A stretch of 64,000 nucleotides of DNA from Saccharina japonica (GCA_008828725.1 MEHQ01004066.1:491868-555867), one strand, 5' to 3'; positions 46,152-60,400 are shown, numbered from the stretch's first letter. Numbers and translations: made by a program. The notes: generated from the letters alone by a model not told the origin.

Positions 46152-49019
46152 ATGTCGTTCGAGTGTGTACCGGAAGCGTGAACTTAGAATTTGGTGTTGT
46201 GTGCTGTCGGCCATGCATTACAATCTCCTGATGTATACACTTACATATATTCCTTACTAAACGTATTAAGGGCGCCTGTTGACGTACTGTAGTATAGCGA
46301 ATTTCACTCGTAGAGGGGTTTGTCTATCTGAAGTGTGGATGTTGAAATGTGCCTGCGGTGTGGATATTTGTGCCTGGTGTGGGTGTATTCCAATGTACCT
46401 ACCGACGTACATTTTTGGCATCAAGGATAGTCGAGGCCGACGGAAAAAACTCACAAATACAGTCGACAGCCAATTGTGCAAGTTACGTCTTGTTTAGCGC
46501 TCGACCATAACCTTGCTCGCTACCATAGAGGTGCACCTTCTGAGACTGTTCGCTTGAGGACCTCCATACCCCTCCCAAAGCTTTTCTTGAGAGGGAAAAA
46601 AACAATGGATTTGCCACCGAACGGATGATCCCAGGGCGTAGGCATCTTACGAAGAGCGGTGATATGGGGGGTATTCCAGCTATATGGGGTAGTTCCGCAG
46701 TTGAGGGACCTGGTCAGTCATAAACCGTTTGATGAACACGTGCTACCCTTGTAGCCGCACGCGTTAACGCCGTTGATGGGTTTCACGTAAGGTAGACGGG
46801 ATTCAACACTCTACACTGTATGTAGCCTTTCGCGGTGGTTTGCTGTTGTCTGGATGAGCTGGTGCGTCGAGTCCACATCGGCGACGGCAGAGCGGGTAAA
46901 GTACTACCAGGTATTTCATATGGCGCCCAGCAAGAAGCGGAATGATACACTAAGCGGTGCGTTCTGTGTGTCGGGTGACCGGGATGTCCGTCCCGATTGA
47001 GTTATTTGGACACACTATGTGGGCAGCAAGATTGAGGTGGGCTACCAGGGTGCGCCGTGGGCCTGGATCAAGTTAATTCATTTACGAGTGCTGGACCAAG
47101 AGATATGGTTCAATTGTTGGCTGTACTTTTATTTCAGTATACCTTTTTTGGGTAAGTTAGCCTGTGACCACGGGAATCGACCGCGTCAAGTGTTGGATTA
47201 GTACGGACAGATGGAAGTACTGGATAGGGAGACCGGCACGGTTTTCCATGTGAAGACAACAACAACAACAACTACGGTTTGGTTGTCGGGTGTGGATGTC
47301 CAGATCGCAGCTAGCCGTACTATTGAACACAATATAATGTTGCAGCGTGTACACGTGCTAACGTGCGGTAAAAAACTACAGGTGTCGTATTTCGGAATAT
47401 CGCTCCCAGGTGTTCATAGTCCAATGCCGGCTGTCATGTCGCAAACTGGTGGCAGTCGCTGTGGGTGGATTCGGCACGTCACTCATATGGTGGCTTCGTA
47501 ACGGGCAACCGTCATCTCCAGTGATGTATTAAGTGCATACCGGTGTTTGATACTAGAAAGGGTTGGGCGCACAAACTCATCACGACCACCTCAAACTCGA
47601 ACCATACTGATACCTATGCACGAGAATTTCCAGACCAAGCTGATTGTGCGGGGAATGCATAGAACTAACCACGTTATCTCGTGATCGCAGCACAATAGCA
47701 TGTTAGGTTAGACCTTTACTCACGCATGCATTTGAGTTTCGCCACAGAGTTTTCACGAACACTCTGTGACGGTGCTGGTGCTCTGGTTGGAATGGAAGAA
47801 AGCGTATGTTTGTGAGTAGAGAAGGAGTAACCTAAAGACGTGAAAAGGGGTCACGTTTTATCAGCATTGTTTCCTAGGATATCAGGAACCTGCTAACGGG
47901 TGAAAACGGATACTGTTTTGTACGAGGCAGTAGTATGCGGAGCGGAAGACGGGTGGTGCGAATATTGTTTCGTCCTACAGTAGGTGGGACTGTTGTCGAG
48001 GTATCTACCTATATGGGATAAAGTGGGACTGTTGTCGATATCTTAACGTGAAAACAGGTTTTCGGCGATTGACCTTGGATGTTTGAGGTAAACCGTTTGT
48101 TGTTATGCTGTTGAACTTGAATACATTATGCTATACCTATAATAATGAATGCATACCGGCAGTGCTAAAATATTGCAATGCATACCGTGTGGGTGTTCCA
48201 GTTAAATTGCGACCGAAATCCAACCGAATAATGTTTTTCATGAAACTACTGTATATTTGCTTTGGTTTTCCTACTCCAGGGTCTTCTACGGGCCAAACTC
48301 CAAGCGTGTCGGCCTGTTTGTCCCACTACATCTAACACTGGCACTCGACAACCAATTACCTCTCTACAAATTTCCTGGGATTAACACTGCCTAACAAATA
48401 CCAAGGTGCGAGGAGTAACCTGCGAAGCGTTTGCGGAGAAGTGCCGGCCAGTGTGCTTGGATACAGTATCCCGATAGACCGTCAATCGCATTGGGGTGCG
48501 TGGAGTAAACTTGAGGTCAATTAAAACAGAGACAATGAACGCAAGAAGGTGGCTCCATGACTTGGAACCTTGATTATCTTGATTTTTGAGTGCCTCCCGA
48601 TCGTTGAGCTTTTTTATATCCAACCCAGAGCCAGATAATAGACATTTTCCGTAAACTACACTGAGGATATCTGACGAGATGGCTGCTCGTACGGTCCCGT
48701 AGTACGCGGTTGTTGGGCGAGGCTGCCCCGTTCCGCTGCGGAGCGGACTCCGCGGATTCGACCGTTCGATACAGATGAAACATCCAACACAACCAGGAAA
48801 TAAGGCCACCTGTCGGAGAAGGGAGCGGACAAATTGTCATGGATTAACAGCAACAAAAGCGGCGCGGGCGTGAGGAGAACCCGATCAGTCGGACGAGGGC
48901 GTGGTGAAGTACACTTATACTCGTCTATTTCTGCTGTAGACGCGATATGTACCGCGTAACGCACGACAACGGTTGTCATCGGACCGTTCCCATTGCTATG
49001 TAAGGGTTTATACCTCGAG

Positions 49020-50950
49020 TGAGACATGGGCATCCGCATCTCGCCCAAGACCCCGCTGTTAACCCCCCCCGCAGAGGTTTCGCACCCGAGCTATGCCCAT
49101 GAATCACTGATGAATCCCCCGCCGTGTTCTCGCCGGCCCGCGGCTGTCCCTAGACGCCTCCGAGTCACCCCGCCGTTTTCCCGCTGGCGCAGGCCTTGCC
49201 CAAACCTCCGCCGCAGGTTCGCCCCGCCGCCCTTCCGCTGGCTCACGTCTGGCTCAAGACCCCGCCGCAGAACCTACCCATCGCGTTTCCGATTTTGATG
49301 ACATGTTGCAGACCGCACGGTCGAATCGTCATGCGGCGCTTCGTCGGCCACTTCTTAACTCTCGATCCGATCCCCGAATCTCATTCAAGCCCCCAGGAAG
49401 CCGCCGTGGTCAATGCCGCTCCTGCTGGTTTGAGTTGCATGCAATCCTTCGTCTCCCGATCGCCTACCCCGGGCGTTTCGGTTTCCACCACTTCTTGTTC
49501 CTCGACGTACATGATAAAAAGTTGCTGGGAGCCAGCACCGTTCCGCGGCTGCCGCTGGACCTACCCTTACTTCTATGGACTGCGGACTGCGCCGTTAAAC
49601 GTCGGCTACCTTGGCATAAAAAACACCACCTTATCTCCGCCGCCCGCCTGACACCTATGCCGCTGCTCCAATGACCTGGACCAGCTCACCGCAGCGACAC
49701 AAACTACTGCCCCTCACCTACGACTACGACAAGTACTACTCCACCCGTCGTCTTCTTCTCGCCACAGCCCGACACCCCAAGGCCTCCTCCCCTGGCTTCT
49801 CCTGCTCAACCACCTCGACTACCATAATTATTTGTCGAGCCTAATGACGCCCTACATCATTGTTTCTCCTAAGACATACTAGACTTATGCCGAATGGGCG
49901 AGCGAACAGCGCGCTGGGCCCCTCTGCTTCGATACCCTCGGACGTCTTTCACTGCGCTCACCTTCACCACCGCCAGAGGACCTGTAGCTCTACACCCCTT
50001 CCACTCGTCGCCCACTTGTTTCGGAGGTCTTTGCCCCCACCGCTAAAAACCATCTAAGTACCACCGACGACGACACTCTTCTTCTCGTCCACCGACCATA
50101 CCAGGCTCCATCGGGTTGAGTACGTACGGCCGCGTCCCCGCCTTCCTCGCCTTGGCCTCCCCGCCTTCGACCCGCCCAACATGGGGGGGCGTCCGTTCCC
50201 CAACCAGGACCAGCTAGCTTACATCGACCCCACCAAGGTGCTGACATTATTCTCTACCACGTCCCCTCCCTTCCACTTCACTCACGGCGATGTCTCTCTC
50301 TCCACCACCGCAACACCTTGTGGTCGATCAGATCTCGGTACATCAACTTGGTCGCGGCCGGGGGGGCGTTCTCGCCGTGGCATCCGAACCGCAGTGGGCG
50401 GGACTCCTCAATCTTTCTTGGGGACACGAACGGGACCTCCAACACCACTGGCTTCACATACTCCGTTACTGGGCGGGCACACCTTCACACCAACGTCAGG
50501 CCACCCGCTTACACCGCCACATGCGCATCGGGGTCGCTCATTAGGATCTATCACGATCCCGGGGCGGATGTTCCCGCGCTCCCGGCTACAAGGTCGTGCC
50601 GCGCATCGTCTAGCTTCACCACTTTAGTTTTTCAACTCTTCGCGCGGGGGTGCACCTCTCGTACGAATCCTGCAAGGCTCTCTGATGGTTGAGCAACAAG
50701 CCCCTCGCATATCGCCCGACACTTCCTCAAGAAAACCCTATATCGCCCGATTCCTTGACGATACGGGCCCGGTCAAGATGCAGCTCCTCCCGTTGCTCTA
50801 CGTCACTTCACAAAGCGCTGTCCAAGGATCCTGGTGACTTTAGCGTCATCAGATCGGAGGAATGGCCGGCGGTATCCTACGGAATGCCGACGGATCCCGC
50901 ATCCCTCCCTCTTTCTCCGCTTCACCAGTTATCAGTAGCTGATCGTTAGG
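49020..50950 (+). mobile_element. Decayed GC-rich coding region, possibly LTR retroelement pol
   Basis: About 1.9 kb of GC-rich, coding-like plus-strand DNA beginning with a Pro/Arg-rich part. A segment near 49480-49560 recalls the C-terminal half of a retropepsin (a hydrophobic stretch, DVHDK, then LLGA), which would suggest a Ty3/gypsy-type element. It is broken with many interruptions and looks old. No LTRs or later pol domains were recognised, so the family is tentative. Confidence 0.28.
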
Positions 50951-51399
50951 GCGTGCGGTGGACCGTATTGATTTAGTTTCTTCGAGAACGGAGCATTGTC
51001 CACTTCCGATGTCTTTGTTATACGGTCGCGATGTGGTTATGTTGCACCTCACAGGGGGAATATTTGGCTATGATCGCAAGACCCCAACTTAAAGTGTTAG
51101 TAAACCTTCATAATTTCCCATTGTATTGTTAGTCCCGATAAGTCCGGAGCGGTATATATATCTGGCGTCGTTGGTGTCTTGAGTTATCTCGGTTTATGTA
51201 TTTCGGGCTAGAACACACAGACAGGTCGTCAATGTGTTCCTCCAAATCATCTGTTTCGCCTTGTCTCGCGTTCGGACTGAAGTACACAGGGCTACCCAGG
51301 GCACCGCTCTTATCACCGTTGACCTCCCTTGCCTTTGCTCTGGATTACAAGACCTCAACATGTCCTTCCTATCTTATATTGATGTAGAGCTCTTCGTTG

Positions 51400-51605
51400 G
51401 ATACGCAAAAGACGCATGCTACGATAGAGATGCATCATGTTTTATTCTGAGCTCCTCACTTAAGGAGCGTCCTACCTCACCGAAACAATGATTTTGGAGG
51501 GAAATAAAAGTGCTCCCGGATGAAAAATATCATGACCGAAGTATGCTCTGAACAGTATTTCGTCAAAAAACATGAAAGTCCGACGAATTTGGGTTAAGGT
51601 TCCCG
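51400..51605 (-). repeat. Dispersed ~200-bp repeat (family 3), copy 3
   Basis: On the minus strand ACCCAAATTCGTCGGACTTTCA and, further on, TCCCTCCAAAATCATTG and CGTAGCATGCGTC match 43270-43480 in order. It is the most diverged of the three copies. Confidence 0.45.
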
Positions 51606-53289
51606 ATGGTTCATAAAACGATTCAGCCTAAAGGTGGTACTTCTATCGTAGCACACGTCAAAATCACACTTTTAGCGTTTTTTCCCGAGAGTCTGTTACT
51701 ATTCTCGAACATGCTTTCGCGTATTGCGTCTTTTGTCCCCTTTAGTTTAATCCCTGGTCTCAGCCGCATATAGGTATATGCCGGGGCAAGCTACCGACGC
51801 ATATCGTACTTGTTGGCGTCCCTCCGGGTTGATCTCTGCTTTGGACGCACCGACTTCCGCCTATCGATGGCGTTGGTTAAGCTCGCGCCCATTTTTCCTT
51901 GGCTTCGTGGTTTTCGTCTTACTGCTTGGCCTGTCTCGCTTTTCTCGTCAGCTCGCGTCACGAACAGTCACGACTCGCTCTTTCGGGTCCGCCGTTTTCG
52001 ACCCCTACTTCCACCATGTCTAGGTTGGTAATAATGTACCATGTCGAACGATTGTTTTCGTTTTCAACTTCTATTTGCTATTTGTACTTCCCTGGAATCA
52101 GTACAACTCCTACCCCGCGATTAATTTAGAGTAAATCGAAGTGTTTAACTCTTACCAGAGCTGTCTTAACCTGATCAACAAGGTGTGGGTTTTTCTATAG
52201 TCTGATTATGTTGTCAACTGATTCGAATAGCAGTAGATTCGATCTTGTTTTTGTTGTTTCTGACGTGTCTACTGTAGTAGATATTCCTATGATACATCGT
52301 ACTCGCAGTGTGATCTGTATCTACGACCACTCAGGGTGGACGAATGTGATGACGTCAATGTCATTGTAATGCGCTATATAGACCAAACGTGTATCCAACC
52401 AATAGATGATCAAACATATGCTGTATCCATGCGTACGATAGTATCGCCCACTCCTGTACGTAGGTATCATAAATCATTCGTTCGTATCAAACCATTAGGT
52501 CGCATTTAAGTATGTTGCCGAATACGCTATGTACAGGATGCCCGTGCATTCGTGCTACGTACCAGGTACATACAAAGTTATATAATATTTGACATCATAT
52601 ATATTACGCGGAACATGGACAAAGGGGCACGCCTGCATGTTCAAATCATAACACAGGGGACGAATACAAAAGTTCGCGGGGTCTGCCCACAGATGACACT
52701 AGGATAATATCCCCGGGGTTTCGCTTGGGTGGACTCGCGAGAGACGGCCAACTTGGAACGATGCTGCCGCGCAGAAATACATTATTTGGACGTCTCTTGT
52801 TTGCATTTTGGTTCGGGGGGAGACTTACGGATCCCGTGATAATCGCCCTTTTCAAAAACGTCGATGTATGAATCCTCACCATAGCCGATCCCCAGGCGAC
52901 CTCCGTGTGCCCTCGCTGGTGCCAACAAGTGCGGTGTTGGCATGTTGGTCTATATCATAGTGTTTATACTGTCCAGCTGGACTAACTCATCCGACTCAGT
53001 GCAAACAAAACGCATGAAAATAGAGGACTGCAGCAGAATGTACGAGCCGGAAGGCTCGAATGTAGCTTACAGTCCTGGACAGAGTGGTGTCGTGTACCGC
53101 CTACTGCTTAACCATGGCCTGTGCGTCATCGCCGTACGAGCAGACTACTGACTACTGTGATAGGGAAGTGTCCAGTAAATGTCAACAACAAACACATGGC
53201 GATGACACATTTCGTCGTCCACAGAGACACTGTCCATATATATTGCAGTCCCCAAACAAGGGCAAGTAATAACTCCATAGAAATCATAA

Positions 53290-53605
53290 CCGAGATTTGA
53301 AGCCAAAGAAAAAATGGGAAGGTGGGGCGGTAGAAAAAGAGGCACGAATTCCTGGCTTGGCTGACAAAACCAGCGACTACCCCACGTGTGCCCAACACTT
53401 CCAGCAGAAATCTCGTGCGTGCTTGCGCTCGATGTGGGGAGGCTGACCTGCACTTGATGCTTTTCTCGAAAGGCCTGGCTACCTGCTGTTCCCTCCAAAT
53501 CACCAAATCCAACCATACTCTATCCCAGTCCCCGATACAGACAAGCCTCATTATTTATACCAATAAGTCCTGTTTTGTTCGTTACTCCGGTCGCGGAGGC
53601 CGTTA
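53290..53605 (+). repeat. Dispersed ~300-bp repeat (family 4), copy 1
   Basis: Shares with 63280-63550, in order, CTTGGCTG, ACCAGCGACTACC, GCTGACCTGCAC, CTCTATCCC, TACAGACA, GCCTCATTAT, TACCAATA and CGTTA. Both copies are on the plus strand about 10 kb apart. Confidence 0.65.
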
Positions 53606-54455
53606 CGTCGTCTACGTACTAAATAAACCACAGTACCCTAAGAACACCATAGAAAGAGTAACCGAGATTTGAAGCAAACACGTGTTAAAGGTACGTAGAA
53701 ATCATTCACGTACACACGCAGTATACATCTACCAGGTAGCCTTTATGTGTGCCCAACATGTACCGTACGTTGTTCGGTTTGAGTCTGCAAAACAAGCAAT
53801 CGAAAACGAAAATGCAAAACTAGTTGTCAACCGACTCGGAAAAAACACGTGAATGCAAAACCTATTGGCATCGCGGACCCGGATAATAACTTCAAGCCAG
53901 GTGACAATCGCACGGAGCGTGATGAGTGCAACGATTGTTTTGGTTTGCCTTATACCACCAATAGCCGGCTTACTGGTCGGACCTAAGTTTGGTACACGTC
54001 GGCGGGCCCAAGTAAAGCACGTATGGTACAGGTAAGAAAGAAAGACAAGCAAGCTTGGGAAACCCTATACAACGGATAGAGAGGTAAACACGGCTAGGTG
54101 CCCGTCACAGGCTGGTGGGACTCCAACGCCCGCGACCGTGTCCTTCCGTTACCACCTTGTGTCGAATGACGTAGCGATGAAGACTACAGCTCCTTCATAG
54201 AACGCTTTCTCCGACAGACAAAAACCACACCTGGCTGACAAAGGCAGTCGTCGTCGAAGTATTGTTTTGGTCGTTCGGATAAATATCGCACGCCGCACTC
54301 GAGCACGCACATAATAATGCTGCAACTTCAAGAGGGATTTATCGCGTGGCCCTCGTCCGCACCAAACCACCAAACCAAATGTAGGCCAATGGGCGTCGTG
54401 ATCAATACGACATACGTATTGGGACACCCACGCGGTTGACTGGTCAGTCGGCTGT

Positions 54456-57400
54456 TCAGCTTTGAGCAGAAACACTCTCTTGGATGATGCACGGAGCCTC
54501 CATAGTAGTGCTGCACATCTCGCCGCTGTCCTTGATGCTGCCGCTGCAGCATGCATCCTGTCGACAAGAGAACGGTCGAGGCGTGCATTCGGTAGACCGA
54601 GAGATGTTACGGGCTCGTCACAAACAGTATCACCAATGTAAGCCTGCCTGGTCCAACAAGTGAGTCGACAAACTCGTGCGTGTGAGCCTTCGCGTTTTGT
54701 GAACGAAACGTTCAGTATTGAAAAGAAGCGCGAGGCGCAGGAATGCACGATGCGACAAGAGATGCCAGCGTACCTCGCCGCCCGGCCGCGTTTCGCAGGC
54801 AAATCCCCCGCAGGTCACACACTCGGCCTCGCAGCAGACGCCGTAGCCTTCGACACCGGGGACACCGTTGCTGCAAAACCCGTCTGGTGTTGCGATGGGT
54901 TTGTCGAGGGCAGAAGCACAACGCCACGTTAGAAAAAAAGCGGAGTCTCAACCTTAAGGCCAACAAGACTCAAAAACGGTTGAGAAACAACTTCAGTCCG
55001 CAATCAGCTTGACCTATCTCACTGGGACATAATGAGTAACGCACAGAGCACTGTAGCCAATGCGTTCAGCACCCGTCAATATGTGAGCTATTTTATATTG
55101 TGTTCGAGATCTCGACAAATCTAGGTCTGTCAACATTGGGCTACACGAAGTCAGCGCCGATATATAAGTTACAGAACAGGCCGTATCCAAAATGTAGACT
55201 TTTCAAATTACACCCACCATCCACTGACCAATATATTAGACGGGAAACCCGCGCCCTGTCTTCGTAATGCAATCAATGTTTTAGACATGAAGTACTTCTT
55301 CTGCCCTCGTAATACACAACATGCATATCAACGACGACGTTCAAATTCTGAAAATGTTTCTTATTTGCCCACTGTCGCTGAGCCTGAAATTTGTTTTACG
55401 CAAACCAAGGATCCCTGCAGTTTCTTTCACGCGAACCAAGTAACTCGTGTGTCACAAAATTCATAAGAAGAACTCCTGTAGTAGCAGACATAAACGTTAA
55501 AAAGGCAGGCGTAAAGGGAGGTATTGATATCCTTGGTCTTCCTACAGTGGTAGACAACCGACCTGTGATTATGCACGGAGCCTCCTTGGTAATGCTGCAC
55601 ATCTCGCCGCTTTCCTTGATAGCGCCGCTGCAGCATGCGTCCTGCGTACAAGAGAATGCCCGAGACGTACATTTTTTTCAGACCGATAAATGCTAAGGCC
55701 TCCCAAGAACTGATGTACGGCTGCCTGGTCGAACTCGTTGGTCGAAAAACTCGTGCGTGGGAGCCCTCCCGTTTTGTGACCGTTCTTCGGTTTTATATGC
55801 GTAACTTGACAACGCAACAAAACGACAACAGATCATAACAGATGCCAACGTACCGCGCCGCCGGGACGCGTCTCGCAACCAAATCCTCCGCAGGTGCCGC
55901 ACTGGGCGTCGCAACAGACGTCGTTGCCTTCCACGCCGGGGACGCCGTCGCTGCAATACACGCCTGGCATTCCAACGGGATTACCGAGGGTAGAAGGGGA
56001 AAGTTACGATAGCGACGACGCGTAGTCTCCACAGAAGGTTCAACAAGGATCGATTGGTTGCCATAGAACTTCAGTGGTTGTTCAGCTTTTGCAATCACAT
56101 TGGAACAGGTTGAGCAACCCGAAACATACTACGGTATATACGTAGTGCGTTTAACAACCGCCAACATCTTACGAGTAGCTATATTTCATTGTGGTGTTCA
56201 AGCTCTCGATAACGCTGAGTGTCTACCCACTGGGCTACACGCAGTCTGCGCCGACATAAGTGGTTACGAAACATGCTGAACCAAGCGGCAGACGTTTCCA
56301 GTTGCACCCTGTCCACCGACCAATACGCCAGACCCCAAACACTGTCTTTCGTTTCGTATTACGGATAGTTCTTGAGACACGAAGTACGCCCTTTGTCCGC
56401 GTAATACACGGAATGCACACCACCGTCGACGTTCAACCCCTGAACATGTCTCTATTAGTCCTCTGCGTGATAGCACTCGCCGAGAATGCAGATACTTTCC
56501 GTAAACCAAGGAAGTTTACATCACGCATTGCCTGAGCAAAACTCCTGTAGAAGCAGTCAGATAAACCGGAAAGCCGACCCTCAAAATACACATTTTCATC
56601 CCCTGTCTTGCCAAAGCCGTGCAAAGCCGACCTTCAATGATGCACGGTGCCTCGTTCGTAGTGCTGCACATCTCGCCGCTTTCTTTGATGCTGCCGCTGC
56701 AGCATGCGTCCTGCAAACAAGGGAACAGTCGAGCCATACATTCGTCAGATAGAAAAATGGTACTGGTGAGGTACAGTAGCACCAATGTACGGATGGCCGA
56801 CCCCACAAGTGTGTTGACAAACTCGCGCGTGCGAACCCCCTTGGCTTCTGAGCTAACACTTCATTCTTGAGGAAAAGCGGGTGCGAGGGAAAGCGATTTT
56901 CGACAACAGATGACAACAGATGACAACGCACTTCACCGCCAGGCCGCGTTTCGCAGCCAAATCCTCCGCAGGTCACGCACTGGGACTCGCAGCAGACGTC
57001 GTAGCCTTCTACACCGGGGACACCGTTGCTGCAGAACCCGTCTGATGTTTCGCGGGTTTATCGTGGGATAAGGGAAACACAACGAGAGCAAATCAGCTGA
57101 GTCTCAACATTACGTCCAACACGACTCGAATGGTTGTGGAACAAATTTAGCTTGCAATCAGCTTCTCCGACTGCGCTGGAACAGGATAAGCAACCAATAA
57201 CGTACTACTCTAGAGCATATATACGCACTGCGTTTGACACCGGCAGAGGTACTTGTTATTTTTCACGGTGTTCACGATCTCGATAACGCTAGATTTGGAA
57301 CCACTGGGCTACAACGCAGCCAGCTCCGACATACCAAGCCACAGAACATGGACAAACCCAGGCTGTAGATGTTTCAATTACGCCCACTGTCCTCCGATCA

Positions 57401-60400
57401 TTACGGCATTCGAGAAATATGATCGCTGTACTCGTGATACGACCAATTTTTCCTACACGAAATACAATACATGTCCTCGTAATACATAGCACGCAGACCA
57501 ACCACGACGTCCAACTTGAGTATATGTTTCTGTCAGCCCACTTCGTGGTAGTACTCGCCGAGTCTGCGACTATTGTGCCACAGACCAAGGAATTGTGTAT
57601 CACGCAATTCCCAAGAAAAACGCCTGAAGTAGCAGCCTGAAAAACCGAAACGCTATTATTATTTCTGGTATAGCCGAAGAGGTACACAATTTACCTTCGA
57701 TTATGCACGGCGCCTCCTTGGTAGCGCTGCACAAATCACCGCTTTCCTGCCGCTGCAGCATGCTTCCTGTGAGCACGGTAACGGTCGAGGCATGCCTTCG
57801 TCAGACCGACCGATGTGGGCGGGCTCATTTCAGTAGCGTCAATGTACCCATGCCTGGTCCAACAAGCTTGTCGACAAACTGGTTCGTGCGAGCTCTGCCT
57901 TCCTGTGAAGGAGGACTGCAGTACATTATTGAAAAACAGCCTGTTGAGTGGGAATGCAGGATTGTTCAACGGACGTCAATGTACCTCGCCGCCGCGCCTC
58001 GTGTCGCAGCCCTCCCCTCCGCAGACGACGCACTGGTCCTCGCAGCAGACGTCGTAGTTTTCCACACGGAGGACGCCGTTGCTGCAATACACGTCTGGTT
58101 TTCCGATGGATTTGTCGACAATAGAAGCTAGACAAAACAACAAGGAAAAATATGAGTCTCAACGTCAGATCCAACAAGGCTGAAATGGTAGTGAAACAAC
58201 ACGATCCTGCAATGAGCTTATTCAATCGCACTGGGACAGGATGAGCAACCCAAACAAATGCCACTGCTAATGCTTGTTTACGCCCCAAAGTTATTAGCCT
58301 TTTGGCATTATTTTCAAGCTCTCGATAAGACTAGTTTTGTAATCACTGGGCTATGCGGGATCATCGGCGATACGTACATGTTACAGAACATGCAAACCTT
58401 AAACTGTAGATGTTTTCGATTGCACAAACTGCCCACAGACCAACACATCCGATGCGAAATACGTGCCCCTTTCATCGTACCACCACCAATATTCAAGACA
58501 CGAACTACGTTTTCTGTGTTAGACAAGAACCACGCTTTCTGTGCTAGACAAGAACTACGTTTTATGTGCTAAGTTAAACACCCGTACATGTATTTATCAC
58601 CCTACTTCGTGATTGTACTCGCCGAGTACGCCGCTACTTTGCCGCAGACCAGCTATTTGTGTATACCGCGATTCCTAAGTAAAACTACGGCTGTAGCAAC
58701 AGCAAGAAAAAACTTGAAGGCCAACCGTACAAACGGTTGCTGTCGTCCCTGGTCTACCTAACGCGGTTCTCGACCGACCTTTGATGATGCAGGGCGCCTC
58801 CCCGGTAGTGCTACACATCTCACGGTTCTCGCGGATAGCACCCACGCAGCAGGCGTCCTGTAAATAAAACAGTAGTCGACGCATGCATTCATCAGGTAGA
58901 TAGATGCTAGGGGTAGATCACGCACGCATGTGCGCCTAACTACTGTAGTCCAAGAGGTTTGTGGAAAACCTTGAGCGTGTAAGGTCCATCTGCTCTGGTA
59001 AATGCACACGACATGCGTCTGTAGACGTGTCGTGACGTGGTACTGCAACCGTATACGACAGACAACAACGTACCTCGCCACCGGGCCGCGTTTCGCAACC
59101 ATCTCCTCCACACGTTCCGCACTGGGCCTCGCAGCAGACGTTATCCTCGTATTCCACACCCGGTATACCGTTACTGCAAAATGCCCCTGGTATTCCCATG
59201 GGTTTGGTCAATATTTCAAGGAAGACGTAACGACAGCAACGAACAGGAGTTTCACGGTTAGGTCAAACAGCGGTCGAACGGTTACCAAACACCGTCAGCG
59301 CGCATTCGGCACTTCCCCCCCGACTGGAACACTGTGAATATCACTTAAATAGTTCGACCGATGTTGATGAACATACGCTCAGGTCTTAACGTTTTCGCAA
59401 GGCTTTCGAAGTCTGAACCGCGGTACGTTTCCAACGCCTTGGGCACGCTCAGTCAGAGCGCAATCACCATCCGAAATACGTTTCTTTGATGCGACACCCA
59501 TCTACCTTTTGTTGTGATACACGAGAAAAAACGTGAGGACACACACACGTTGTATCCGGGGAACAACGCTGAAGCGTACAACGGAGAGATGCTTACACGA
59601 GTTACAGTACCAGGTATCAAATGTTAACTAGCAGCAGTCAGACAATCTGCAACGCCTAAAGTGGACGTACGCAGCCCCGGTCTAGCTACATTCTACACGA
59701 TTCACCTTCGTCGATGGCGCACGGCGCCTCTCTGGTAGCGCTGCACTTGTTGAATATAGTCAAAGTGCAGCATTCAGGCTGCGAAAAGGAGAAGGGTGGA
59801 GGCGCGCGTTCGTCAAACCGCCAGCAGTTGGAGGCAGAGAGGTGAATATCTATGCACGGGCGAATGCGGTGCGTAGTGGATCTACTGTTGCGTGTGAGCC
59901 CTCCCCCGCTGTGGAACGGGGTGAACATCAAACTGCAAGCTTCACTAGAGGCGATGTGGCCAGGCAAGGCAAGCTTTGACAAAAAGACACACCGACGTAC
60001 CACGAAAGGCTCGAAGCACCTAGCTGTTGAGCATTCATCACACGATGCCGCGCAGCAGTAGTCGCCACTTTGTTTGCCAGGCAGACCATTGCTGCAGATA
60101 CCTTCAGGACAGGATGTGCAATAGCGTGGGCGCGAAAAGTGGTGTTCGTTGGTTGTCAACGCCCTTATTTACAACGAGGTTTAGGCTCGCGCGTAGCAGT
60201 GCACATTGCAGGCAAATAGAGTCGAGCTCTGTAAGGGGTGTGCATCTGTAACACGTATGGGGGTGGCGTGTAATGTTACATTGGTGTGATCAACTTGAAC
60301 TATACCTAAAATATATATACACCTGGTATGTTTTAGTCAGCGCAACATATCCGATTGCAGCATTCGTGGCAATGGGTTTTGCTTGCCGCTGTGGCTACTG

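Larger units (their letters stand above)
46152..54455. other. Gene-poor stretch
   Basis: No host gene model could be supported. It contains a possible retroelement fossil (49020-50950), a family 3 repeat (51400-51605) and a family 4 repeat (53290-53605). GTGGGACTGTTGTCGA occurs twice at about 47984 and 48023. A short hydrophobic plus-strand frame at 53853-54035 has no further support. Confidence 0.5.
54456..59186 (-). repeat. ~1.08-kb tandem duplication array (modules 2-6)
   Basis: The RPGG-coding sites of modules 2 to 6 lie near 59076, 57989, 56937, 55858 and 54775, so spacing is 1087, 1052, 1079 and 1083 bp. Introns are homologous too: each B-to-A intron holds a similar CTCGAT...TGGGCTAC segment. 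This shows the whole genomic unit, not only exons, was duplicated. Module 1 lies at a similar distance upstream but is far more diverged. Confidence 0.8.

Noticed and set aside
53729-54052. Additional downstream exons of the Cys-rich gene.
   Set aside because: Module 6 exon B has no donor at the expected place and reads into a stop at 54456; no further Cys module is seen beyond.
56196-56244. A functional tRNA gene in the Cys-rich gene introns.
   Set aside because: Only A-box and B-box-like strings are present; acceptor, anticodon and T stems do not pair fully in any copy.
56932-57060. In-frame stop just upstream of the CSNG coding part of module 4, suggesting a broken exon.
   Set aside because: Five of six A exons begin after a CAG placed directly before the Cys exon start, in phase 1, so the stop lies in the intron.
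57926-58288. A 120-codon minus-strand Arg-rich frame over module 3.
   Set aside because: It is one frame off the conserved Cys module and runs through splice sites.
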